The notes under the pieces were generated by a model. The model saw only the letters and a list, made by a program, of their open reading frames with translations, did not search any database and had not been told where the DNA came from. The position numbers and the translations under genes are program-made. From Bacillota bacterium (GTDB lineage: Bacteria > Bacillota > UBA994): DNA of 64,000 nt. Numbering within the stretch: position 1 is the first letter of the stretch; every line of letters begins with the position of its first letter. The stretch lies in the NCBI GenBank assembly GCA_009773495.1, contig WSXW01000003.1, positions 1 to 64,000 on the forward strand, in the 5' to 3' direction. This document shows positions 56,152-64,000 of this stretch, piece after piece.

Positions 56152-56562
56152 TTAATAGGATACCACTGTGGCAACGTGAACGGATTGAGTACCCACCGTA
56201 ACCAATGTAATGTTGATCCTGTAACCAACAGCCGTAGGATTGGTCGGGTATTTTGATACGTAGGAGGCAAGGGCTGAACGCAGGATAAAGTTATCCCCTA
56301 AAGTTGCAGTACCTGCAGTAGTGCCGGCTTCAGCAGTTGCTACCAGACCGCTCCATCCAACTAAGGTGCCGCTAGGATTATTATCTAATCCCCACCGCTC
56401 AACAGCCGATTGTAAGACCGCGATGTTCGCTTCGTTAGCCTTAGCGCGGGCGTCCGCCAGCGACGTCATTACCCTCGGCACGGCAATACCGGATAATACT
56501 CCCAGGATGGCAATTACCACTAGTAGCTCTATAAGTGTAAAACCTCTTTCACTCTTCTTCAT
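56152..56562 (-). CDS. pilA: Major pilin-like prepilin
   Basis: MKKSERGFTLIELLVVIAILGVLSGIAVPRVMTSLADARAKANEANIAVLQSAVERW. Confidence 0.88.
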   Translation of the reverse strand: MKKSERGFTLIELLVVIAILGVLSGIAVPRVMTSLADARAKANEANIAVLQSAVERWGLDNNPSGTLVGWSGLVATAEAGTTAGTATLGDNFILRSALASYVSKYPTNPTAVGYRINITLVTVGTQSVHVATVVSY

Positions 56563-56620
56563 ATATTTTCACCTCCTTTCCGGTTGCCTAGAACCTCTCT
56601 CTATATCTAGGCTTATCCAC

Positions 56621-57850
56621 TTAGCCCACCATTTTCAGCGAATCGAACATGGGGAGCATGATGGCCAAAATGATAAACGTGACGATAACACCGAGGATGA
56701 GAAAGACGATGGGTTCTATCAGCTGGGTCATTTGCTCGGTCATGGCCTTGATTTCGGCGTCGTAGAAATCGGAGGCCCGCTCCAGCATAATGTCTAGGGA
56801 ACCGGTCTCCTCCCCTACCTCAACCATTTGTATTACTAAGGGGGGAAAGTAACCGCTCTTTTCAAGTTGAGGGGCAATACCTTGGCCGGTGCGGATGGCC
56901 TCCTGAGCCGAACTCAGGGACTCCGCTATAATGGCATTGCCGAGAGTTTGTCGAACTAACATCATGGCAGGAATGATAGGTACTCCACTTCGCGTCAGGG
57001 TCGATAAACTCCTGCAAAATCGCGACACAAAATTCTTTCTATTGAGTTCTCCGAAGATTGGTACGTGTAAGGCCATGCGGTCAAACACTACTTTACCCGG
57101 GGGGGTGGACCGATACCAGGAGAAGAGGACATACATTCCGATAAAAATCAAGCCTATGAGCCACCACCAACTGGTCAGGATAGTGCCAAGACCTATCAGC
57201 ATCCTCGTCGGAAGAGGAAGATCAACGCCCATGCCAGAGAAGAGCTCGGCGAACTTGGGCACGACAAAGGCTATAAGAAAGGCACAGACAATAATGATTA
57301 CTCCTACGACCATCTTGGGGTAAAAAAGAGCCGCTTTAACCTTGGCCCCAATTTCGTGCTCACGTTCAAAGTGATTAGCCGCGCGGTCTAATACCTCGTC
57401 AAGCGACCCTGCTACCTCACCGGCGGCCACCATGTTGTAAAAGATCGCGGGGAAAACATCGGGGTAGCGCTTCATGGCTTCGCCAAGACCTAGGCCCGAT
57501 TCTACGTGCATGGCTACTTTGCGCAAGGTATCTTTGAGCTCTGGTTGCTGAGTTTGCTTATACACGGTGTGTAAGGACTTGATGATGGTGACTCCGGCGT
57601 TATAGAGCACAGAGAACTGCCGAGCCATGATGGCAAGATCCCTCTCCGGCACTCTCTTTTGAAAGATACTCTTTAGCCCGCTCCCACTCTTAAGCGTGTG
57701 GGCGATATCGCGGCTGAGTTGAAGGTCAATCACTACTAGTCCTTGTTGCTGGATCTTCTTCAGGGCCTCATCCTGACTCTCTGCCGAAACAGTACCGGAA
57801 TGCGAGGTCCCGGACATGGCCCGTGCCTTAAAAGTATATACTTGGCTCAT
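56621..57850 (-). CDS. pilC: Type IV pilus/T2SS inner-membrane protein PilC (GspF)
   Basis: RDLAIMARQFSVLYNAGVTIIKSL, FYNMVAAGEVAGSLDEVL. Confidence 0.93.
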   Translation of the reverse strand: MSQVYTFKARAMSGTSHSGTVSAESQDEALKKIQQQGLVVIDLQLSRDIAHTLKSGSGLKSIFQKRVPERDLAIMARQFSVLYNAGVTIIKSLHTVYKQTQQPELKDTLRKVAMHVESGLGLGEAMKRYPDVFPAIFYNMVAAGEVAGSLDEVLDRAANHFEREHEIGAKVKAALFYPKMVVGVIIIVCAFLIAFVVPKFAELFSGMGVDLPLPTRMLIGLGTILTSWWWLIGLIFIGMYVLFSWYRSTPPGKVVFDRMALHVPIFGELNRKNFVSRFCRSLSTLTRSGVPIIPAMMLVRQTLGNAIIAESLSSAQEAIRTGQGIAPQLEKSGYFPPLVIQMVEVGEETGSLDIMLERASDFYDAEIKAMTEQMTQLIEPIVFLILGVIVTFIILAIMLPMFDSLKMVG

Positions 57851-57862
57851 GGATACACCCCG

Positions 57863-58930
57863 TTAGTCTAGGATTTTAAGAATACTGGACTCTGTGCTGT
57901 AGAGTTTATAGGTCTCAGAGGAAATAATACCTTGCTGCAAAAGAGCCTTGAGGGATGATTCCATAGTGACCATTCCCGCTCTGGCATTAGTTTGAATAAT
58001 AGATGGCAACTGATGGGTCTTGCCCTCGCGAATGAGGTTACGAACCGCGGGTGTAGTCACCATAATTTCGAAGGCCGCGACTCGGCCCGGGCCATCGGCG
58101 CGGAGCAGTAATTGTTGGGCCACAACTCCCTGCAGCGAGGCGGCGAGCTGAATGCGGATTTGGGCTTGCTGATGTGGTGGGAAAATATCTATGATTCGGT
58201 CTATAGTTTGTGAGGCTGAAGGGGTATGCAGCGAAGCCAATACAAGGTGACCAGTTTCTGCGGCACTTACAGCAATCTGTGTTGTGTCATAGTCGCGCAT
58301 TTCACCGACCAAGATTACATCAGGGTCTTCGCGCAGCGCTGCCCGTAACCCGGAGGCAAAGGACGGCGTGTCCGGCCCGATTTCTCGTTGGTTGACCATA
58401 CACTGCCCGTGGCGATGGAGAAACTCAATGGGGTCCTCTAGGGTGAGAATGTGTAGCCTCTCCTCTTGATTGATTTGCCCGATCATGGCGGCCAGAGTAG
58501 TGGATTTGCCACTGCCGGTGGGCCCCGTGACAAGAATAAGGCCGTTAGGCTTGCGTGCCAACTCACTAATTATGGGAGGAAGGTTCAGAGCCTCTATACT
58601 TGGTATACCCATGGGGATCAGGCGGAGCGCCACGGCCACGGTGTTACGCTGCCTATAGGCATTAACCCTAAAGCGGCCAACGCCGGGTAAGCTGTGGGAG
58701 AAATCCACACTCCCGTTCTTAGTAAACTCCTCTTTCTGCCGTTGGTTTAACAGCTCATCAAGGAGCCGGTGGGTGTCGTGGCTTTTAAGCACTGGCATTT
58801 CGGGCATCCTTAGCAGCTCCCCGTCCACTCTCATCATGGGAGGAAGCTCGACGGTGAAATGAAGATCCGAAGCTCTGCGCTCCGCTGCATTTTTTAGGAG
58901 TAAGTCTATGTGTAGTTCATGAGCTTCCAT
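57863..58930 (-). CDS. pilT: Twitching motility ATPase PilT
   Basis: ILVTGPTGSGKSTTLAAMI, LREDPDVILVGEMRD, ETGHLVLASLHT. Confidence 0.94.
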   Translation of the reverse strand: MEAHELHIDLLLKNAAERRASDLHFTVELPPMMRVDGELLRMPEMPVLKSHDTHRLLDELLNQRQKEEFTKNGSVDFSHSLPGVGRFRVNAYRQRNTVAVALRLIPMGIPSIEALNLPPIISELARKPNGLILVTGPTGSGKSTTLAAMIGQINQEERLHILTLEDPIEFLHRHGQCMVNQREIGPDTPSFASGLRAALREDPDVILVGEMRDYDTTQIAVSAAETGHLVLASLHTPSASQTIDRIIDIFPPHQQAQIRIQLAASLQGVVAQQLLLRADGPGRVAAFEIMVTTPAVRNLIREGKTHQLPSIIQTNARAGMVTMESSLKALLQQGIISSETYKLYSTESSILKILD

Positions 58931-58931
58931 G

Positions 58932-60560
58932 TTATCCCTCCTGAAATGCTACCCTAAGGATTTCTGTTATGGTGGTTAACCCCTGTTTGGCCTTAATAAT
59001 ACCGTCTTCCTGAATCGAGCGGCCCCCCTGCCTGCGGGATGCGGCCCTGATAGCGCTGGTATTGGCTCGAGATGCAATTAAGTCCCTAATTTCTTCATTA
59101 ATGCTCAGTACTTCGAAGACGCCAAAGCGCCCGCGGTAACCCTCGCCGCCGCACTTATCGCAGCCCACCGGGCCATAGAAGTGATGATCAACACTCGGGT
59201 CCAGCCCTAAGGCCAGGAGCTCAGGGGAGCTTGCCATCATCACTGTTGGCTTTTTGCAATGCAGGCAAAGCTTGCGCACCAGCCGCTGGGCAATGACTCC
59301 AACTACTGAAGAGGCGATGAGGAAGGGTTCCACCCCCATTTCGGAGAGGCGAGTGATAGTGCTGGGAGCATCGTTGGTATGGATTGAAGACAACACCAAG
59401 TGCCCGGTCAAGGCGGAGCGGACCGCGATGTCGGCGGTTTCGTAGTCGCGAATCTCACCGACGAGTATAACGTCAGGATCCTGCCGTACCAGCGATCTAA
59501 GCACATTGGCAAAGCTTAGCCCTATTTTGGGGTTCACATTTACCTGGTTTAGGCCCTGGACTCTAAATTCTACTGGGTCTTCAACGGTACAGATATTTTT
59601 ATCCGGAGTGTGTAGGTGAGCGAGGGCCGAATAGAGGCTGGTTGTCTTACCGCTACCCGTTGGGCCAGTGATCAGAATCATGCCGTAGCTATAACGAAGC
59701 ATGCGCTCCACCGCCGCGCGGGAGTCAGGCAGGAGCCCTATATCTGAAAGCGAAAGATTGGCCTCTGAACTATTTAGAATACGCATAACGACCTTCTCGC
59801 CGGTGATGGTGGGCAAGGTGGAAACGCGCAAGTCAGTCACCCCTGATCCCCTGGTGAAGCGCAGGGCCCCATCCTGGGGTAGCCGGCGTTCGGAGATATC
59901 AAGGCCAGCCATGATCTTTATGCGGGAGATCAGCGGGAGGCTGATCTCTTTATCTAGCTTGCTAATATCCTGTAGCACGCCATCAATCCGGTAGCGCACG
60001 CGAATGGCGTCATCCTGAGGTTCCATGTGGATGTCGCTGGCCCGCTCCTGCACTGCCTGGGTGATTAGCCTGTTGACCATGCGCACCACAGGTGTGGCTT
60101 CGGCCTCGTTAACCTCGGCTACTTCTGTGTGAACGGGAGAATCGGCGTACAATCTTGCCAGGGCCCGCTCGATGTCTCGCGTGGTCATAACTGCCATCTC
60201 GATATTAAAGCCCGTGATCAGGGCAATGTCGTCTACAGCCAATACGTTCATGGGATTGGCTGTGGCGAGCCTGAGGGTTTTCTCAGCTCTCGCGAGCGGT
60301 ACAACTTGATAGCGGCGAGCGGTGGCTGCGCTAAGAAGCTTGACCGCCTCCTGGTCAGGAGTGATATCCCTTAGGAGCACAAAGCGTAACCCGAATTGTT
60401 TGGCGATGGCTTGGGCTAATTTTTCCTCGCTGATATATCCATGAGCCAAGAGCGATTCACCTAGGCGCGCCCCCCCCGCCTTGTTCAAGGCATGCTCTAA
60501 TTGTTCTCTAGTAATAACGCCGTCTTCAAGTAGAATTTCTCCGAGTTTTTTGCGGGACAT
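58932..60560 (-). CDS. pilB: Type IV pilus assembly ATPase PilB (GspE)
   Basis: ILITGPTGSGKTTSLYSAL, VRQDPDVILVGEIRD, CLHCKKPT...CDKCGGEGYRGR; start trimmed to MSRKK. Confidence 0.94.
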   Translation of the reverse strand: MSRKKLGEILLEDGVITREQLEHALNKAGGARLGESLLAHGYISEEKLAQAIAKQFGLRFVLLRDITPDQEAVKLLSAATARRYQVVPLARAEKTLRLATANPMNVLAVDDIALITGFNIEMAVMTTRDIERALARLYADSPVHTEVAEVNEAEATPVVRMVNRLITQAVQERASDIHMEPQDDAIRVRYRIDGVLQDISKLDKEISLPLISRIKIMAGLDISERRLPQDGALRFTRGSGVTDLRVSTLPTITGEKVVMRILNSSEANLSLSDIGLLPDSRAAVERMLRYSYGMILITGPTGSGKTTSLYSALAHLHTPDKNICTVEDPVEFRVQGLNQVNVNPKIGLSFANVLRSLVRQDPDVILVGEIRDYETADIAVRSALTGHLVLSSIHTNDAPSTITRLSEMGVEPFLIASSVVGVIAQRLVRKLCLHCKKPTVMMASSPELLALGLDPSVDHHFYGPVGCDKCGGEGYRGRFGVFEVLSINEEIRDLIASRANTSAIRAASRRQGGRSIQEDGIIKAKQGLTTITEILRVAFQEG

Positions 60561-60625
60561 AGTCGCACCTCCACTAATGTGTAACATTTAACATTGACCT
60601 GCCGTATACCTGCACGCTTTGATTA

Positions 60626-60653
60626 AAAATGCAGTGCCTTTAGCACTGCGTTT
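60626..60653 (-). terminator. Terminator at the 3' end of the 75-aa ORF
   Basis: Minus strand AACGCAGTGC-taaa-GGCACTGCATTTTT. Confidence 0.6.
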
Positions 60654-60867
60654 CGGAATTGAAATATAGTGTCATATGTACAGTCTCTTTTTCTCTGAGA
60701 AAACCTATGTCCACAAGCTCTGCCCGAGCAAGCTCAGGATACTCATTACGGGCATTGGCTACACTCTTACGCATTTTTCTCAATAACAAAGTCGGCCGGT
60801 CGTAAAAACACTCTGCAGCAAGTTTTATTCGTTTTTTCACGAGGACCACGCACATACCTCCATTCAC
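60640..60867 (-). CDS. Hypothetical protein (75 aa)
   Basis: Open frame in an operon-like position with a terminator overlapping its stop. Confidence 0.45.
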   Translation of the reverse strand: MNGGMCVVLVKKRIKLAAECFYDRPTLLLRKMRKSVANARNEYPELARAELVDIGFLREKETVHMTLYFNSETQC

Positions 60868-60927
60868 AACTAGAACAAGTATTAGCGTGGTTTTGGATGG
60901 ATATACGTAGAGCAGTCGCGGCGGGGC

Positions 60928-60967
60928 GTTCCCGGTTCCTTTTTACGAGGAACTAGGAACGTTTCCT
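60928..60967. repeat. Inverted heptanucleotide array, AGGAAC dialect
   Basis: GTTCCCG GTTCCTT ttta cGAGGAAC TAGGAAC. Confidence 0.75.
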
Positions 60968-60974
60968 AAACGAT

Positions 60975-61472
60975 CTATTTTTGTGGCGCTAAGTGCCTCA
61001 AGAACCAGCGCTCAAAGAGACGCACTGCGCGAGTGCCGATAAATTCTTGTTTGCTGAGGGGAACTACAAGGATGGTATAGAGCCCCATGCGGTTTCCGCC
61101 CAAAACATCGGTAAAGATTTGATCTCCGATCATGGCGGTATGTTTAGCCTCACTCCCGAGGAGTGCCAGGGCTTGCTTAAAAGCGCCGCTCAGCGGTTTG
61201 TAGGCCTTGCTAAAGCCGGGGATGGACATAGCACCCCGGAAACTTGCAATGCGGCTTTCCACTGCATTGGAGAGAAGACAAACTTTAAAACCCTTGCCGC
61301 GCAGTTGCTCTAACCAATCGAGCAGCTGCTGATTTACCCTCGTTTCTGACCAGGGAACAAGAGTGTTGTCTAAGTCTGTCACTATTGTATCGATGCCTTT
61401 AGCCTTGAGTTTTTCAAAGTCTATATGGTAAATGCTTTCTACGTAAAGGTCTGGTAGAAGTTTGCGTAGCAT
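60975..61472 (-). CDS. yqeG: YqeG-family HAD IIIA phosphatase
   Basis: GIDTIVTDLDNTLVPW, AMIGDQIFTDVLGGNRMGLYTILV. Confidence 0.92.
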   Translation of the reverse strand: MLRKLLPDLYVESIYHIDFEKLKAKGIDTIVTDLDNTLVPWSETRVNQQLLDWLEQLRGKGFKVCLLSNAVESRIASFRGAMSIPGFSKAYKPLSGAFKQALALLGSEAKHTAMIGDQIFTDVLGGNRMGLYTILVVPLSKQEFIGTRAVRLFERWFLRHLAPQK

Positions 61473-61512
61473 CTCGTCACCTCGGCGAAATTATAGCACA
61501 CCTTACCAGTGA

Positions 61513-62223
61513 TTAAAAGTCGCCTTCCTTTTGGATCTCTTCCATAAGCCTCTGCATGGCCTTCTTCTCTATCCTTGATACGTAAGAGCGGGATATCTTT
61601 AGCTCCTTGGCGATTTCGCGCTGAGTCAGTCGCACGCTATCTACCAGACCAAACCTAAGCATGAGCACCATTCTCTCTCGTCGCTCGAGCCGGCCCAAAA
61701 GCTTTTGCAGGCGTTCCTGCTGCATCTGTGTCTCGACCATGTCCGGGATAGAGTCTCCATCGTAGGGCAGTGTGTCAAGCAAGGTAATTTCGTTGCCCTC
61801 TTTATCCACACCGATGGGTTCTCGGATGTAAAGGTCTAGCCGCATGCGCTTGGTAGCACGCAGATGCATGAGTATTTCGTTATCTATACAGCGAGCGGCG
61901 TATGTAGCTAGTTTGGTGCCTTTGTCCATATCGAAGGTGTTGACGGCCTTCATGAGTCCGATAGTGCCGATAGAAATTAAGTCGTCGGGATCGTCGCCAC
62001 TGGACTCATATTTCTTGGAGATATGAGCCACTAGCCTAAGGTTGTGCTCAATCAGTAGACCTCGCGCGTTTTCATCCCCTTGTTTCCAAAGGAGTAACTG
62101 TTTGCGTTCCTCTTCCTCTGACAGGGGCTGGGGAAAGGAGTTGTTGGAGACGTAACCGACCAGCAGCTGGAGCCCGCGGAACAGGCCTAAGGCTTTAAGC
62201 AACAGCCCCAAAAAAATAAGCAT
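61513..62223 (-). CDS. sigK: Sporulation sigma factor SigK, uninterrupted, with pro-sequence
   Basis: VGYVSNNSFPQPLSEEEERKQLLLWKQGDENARGLLIEHNLRLVAHISKKYE; hydrophobic N-terminal pro-sequence; no skin-type interruption. Confidence 0.95.
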   Translation of the reverse strand: MLIFLGLLLKALGLFRGLQLLVGYVSNNSFPQPLSEEEERKQLLLWKQGDENARGLLIEHNLRLVAHISKKYESSGDDPDDLISIGTIGLMKAVNTFDMDKGTKLATYAARCIDNEILMHLRATKRMRLDLYIREPIGVDKEGNEITLLDTLPYDGDSIPDMVETQMQQERLQKLLGRLERRERMVLMLRFGLVDSVRLTQREIAKELKISRSYVSRIEKKAMQRLMEEIQKEGDF

Positions 62224-62373
62224 ATTACACCCCCAAAAATAGCAGCTTATTAGTCACTATATGCGTCCGATAATAAGAAGGTGTAAGTCCCAACATGATT
62301 TTAAGAAAAACATATCTATAGAGGGTTACTGCAGGGTGTTTATGGCAAAACTCCTCACTAAGGAGTGAGGACA

Positions 62374-62727
62374 GTGTTTGATAAGCGTCAACGGGGAGCA
62401 ACCCTAATGGAAGTGCTTGTGGTAGTAGCGATTGTAGGCATAATTTCAAGTATGGCCATAACACGGATACAGAATGTCTCCGCCGCCGACAGCGATGGAT
62501 CAACGCAGCGTGAACAGTGGGAGCGAGCCGCTTGTCTCTTCAACCTGAGCATAACTCAAAGCTCTACCGAGTATTTTGCGGTGTTTAACGGGAGTTACCC
62601 CACTGCTCCTGACGATCTATACCCCCACTACCTAGATCGAGTCCCAAACTGCCCGGCGCAGGCGACAGAGTACCTGTACGATGAGTACCACATTATTCAG
62701 TGCGTACACCATCAACGCAAAAAATAG
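62374..62727 (+). CDS. Stand-alone prepilin-like protein
   Basis: Probable GTG start at 62374 with AAGGAG 8 nt upstream; KRQRGATLMEVLVVVAIVGIISSMAI prepilin signature; plus strand. Confidence 0.75.
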   Translation: MFDKRQRGATLMEVLVVVAIVGIISSMAITRIQNVSAADSDGSTQREQWERAACLFNLSITQSSTEYFAVFNGSYPTAPDDLYPHYLDRVPNCPAQATEYLYDEYHIIQCVHHQRKK

Positions 62728-62755
62728 GGCAGCAAGGCTGTGCCCTATTTTTGTG
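62718..62755 (+). terminator. Terminator of the stand-alone prepilin gene (likely bidirectional)
   Basis: AAAAAATAGGGC(A)...GCCCTATTTTTGT. Confidence 0.7.
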
Positions 62756-62861
62756 GATTGACGGAGGTCGTAGCAAGTGTGTGCATAGTGGTAAGTCCGT
62801 GTTATTCTCCATCAGGGTATCAGCGGGATCAGGTACATCAGGCTCGCGTATCCTCTTTGAT

Positions 62862-64000
62862 TTAGGCTTGGGTGCGCATGATGGAGTATTCTTGGAGGGC
62901 TGAGGGGTATGGAATGTAGACTAGTTGCTGGGCGTGCCGGGCGGCGGCGAGTGCCTCGCCGGTGTCAGCCGAGTGTATGGCAGGTATCTCAAAGGCAATA
63001 GGCCCTGCAGTTGGTCCTATAAATTCTACGGCAGCGCCTGGTCTAAAGTGGCCGCGTTGTTCAAAAAGCAGACCCTTCTCTTGGTCAAAGCCCCGCACTA
63101 TACCCAGAAAATCTGCTTCACCGTGAGAATTCCTGCCCGAATAAACATGGTCCTCGGCAGTTGGCTTACCTAAGGCAAAGCCAGTGGTGTAATCGCGGTG
63201 GTTTACTTTAAACAATTCTCGATGTAAGTGCTCAGGTGGTTCTTCGCCGCGGCCGATAGCATCGAGGGCTAGCCTATAGGCACGCGTAACCGTGGCTACG
63301 TAATGCACACTCTTCATGCGGCCTTCGATCTTAAGCCCGTTAATACCTGTGGCCAGTACATCCTTGAGGTGGGGGTAAAGAGATAGATCCTTAGAGTTCA
63401 TAATGTAGGCGCCGCGCGCATCTTCCTCAATAGGGAAGTATTGGCCGGGGCGTTTTTCTTCTACAAGAGCGTATTTATAGCGGCAGGGGTGGGCGCACTC
63501 GCCTTTGTTGGCGTCGCGACCGACCATAAAGTTACTGAGCAGACACCTGCCGGAGTACGAGATGCACATAGCGCCATGTACAAACATTTCAATGTTTACA
63601 CCGGGTACCCGTTCATGTATCTCGCGGATTTCGCCTAAGCTGAGTTCGCGGGCCAGAATAACCCTAGCAAGGCCCTGCTCATGCCAGAACTTAACGCTCT
63701 GCCAGTTAACGGCATTAGCTTGGGTACTCAAATGTAATTCTAGTTGGGGGGCCACGGCTTTTGCTGTTACCAGCACGGCGGGGTCGCTTAAGATAATGGC
63801 GTCGGCGCCAATCCGAGCGACCTCTTCGATATACTCAGGCAAACCCTGTAGATCTTCATTGTGAGGCATAATGTTAATAGTAATATATACTCTGCGGCCG
63901 TGTTGGTGGGCAAAACTAATACCTCGCTGTAGTTCATCCAAAGAGAAGTTACCGGCGAAGGCACGTAACCCAAACTGAGGGCCACCGGCATATACCGCAT
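62862..64000 (-). CDS. Peptidase U32 family protein, N-terminus beyond window end
   Basis: Reading frame continues to the window edge (AVYAGGPQFGLRAFAGNFSLDEL...); EMFVHGAMCISYSGRCLLSNFMVGRDANKGECAHPCRYKY, KDLSLYPHLKDVLATGINGLKIEGRMKSVHYVA. Confidence 0.93.
   Translation of the reverse strand, partial: AVYAGGPQFGLRAFAGNFSLDELQRGISFAHQHGRRVYITINIMPHNEDLQGLPEYIEEVARIGADAIILSDPAVLVTAKAVAPQLELHLSTQANAVNWQSVKFWHEQGLARVILARELSLGEIREIHERVPGVNIEMFVHGAMCISYSGRCLLSNFMVGRDANKGECAHPCRYKYALVEEKRPGQYFPIEEDARGAYIMNSKDLSLYPHLKDVLATGINGLKIEGRMKSVHYVATVTRAYRLALDAIGRGEEPPEHLHRELFKVNHRDYTTGFALGKPTAEDHVYSGRNSHGEADFLGIVRGFDQEKGLLFEQRGHFRPGAAVEFIGPTAGPIAFEIPAIHSADTGEALAAARHAQQLVYIPYPSALQEYSIMRTQA

Noticed and set aside
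61513-62223. skin-type element interrupting sigK
   Set aside because: The sigK frame is continuous from pro-sequence to the C-terminal HTH.
1-64000. tRNA, rRNA, tmRNA or complete prophage
   Set aside because: No cloverleaf, rRNA core sequences or phage structural modules were seen by eye; tRNAscan/Infernal would be needed to exclude small RNAs.

Overview
64-kb chromosomal window from an anaerobic, spore-forming Bacillota (Clostridia-like). Nearly every gene is on the minus strand. From left to right:
(1) A decaying accessory island (1-5.65 kb): truncated IS21-type istA, a secreted S1-family protease, several frameshifted remnants (PD-(D/E)XK, PLD-like, unknown), an HTH + PD-(D/E)XK-like gene pair and a broken ankyrin gene.
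(2) A housekeeping/sporulation block (5.7-35 kb): aminotransferase, ddl, dacF, spoIIM, a 2-oxoacid:ferredoxin oxidoreductase cluster, buk-ptb-buk, spo0A, spoIVB, recN, nadK, tlyA, dxs, ispA, xseAB, folD, nusB, the Asp23/AmaP cluster and the complete spoIIIAA-AH operon.
(3) A cobalamin adenosyltransferase and a redox block: SpoIIE-type phosphatase, PAS-linked sensory [FeFe]-hydrogenase-like protein, trimeric bifurcating-type hydrogenase, Rex and class II aldolase.
(4) efp, pepQ, aroQ, aroK, then a type IV pilus operon, yqeG, sigK and a U32 peptidase cut by the window end.
Main non-obvious observations:
(a) Degenerate heptanucleotide (period-7) tandem arrays in about 11 separate intergenic spacers, in several motif 'dialects'; two distant spacers share the same composite order.
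(b) An unannotated 44-aa plus-strand ORF divergent from spoIIM that resembles the FtsZ inhibitor MciZ.
(c) A 70-aa aroE mini-gene that joins the N- and C-terminal ends of shikimate dehydrogenase in frame.
(d) Paired Rex-like 18-bp dyads.
(e) A predicted H2-sensing/phosphatase module.
All calls were made by eye from the sequence and the supplied translations; no database search was run.
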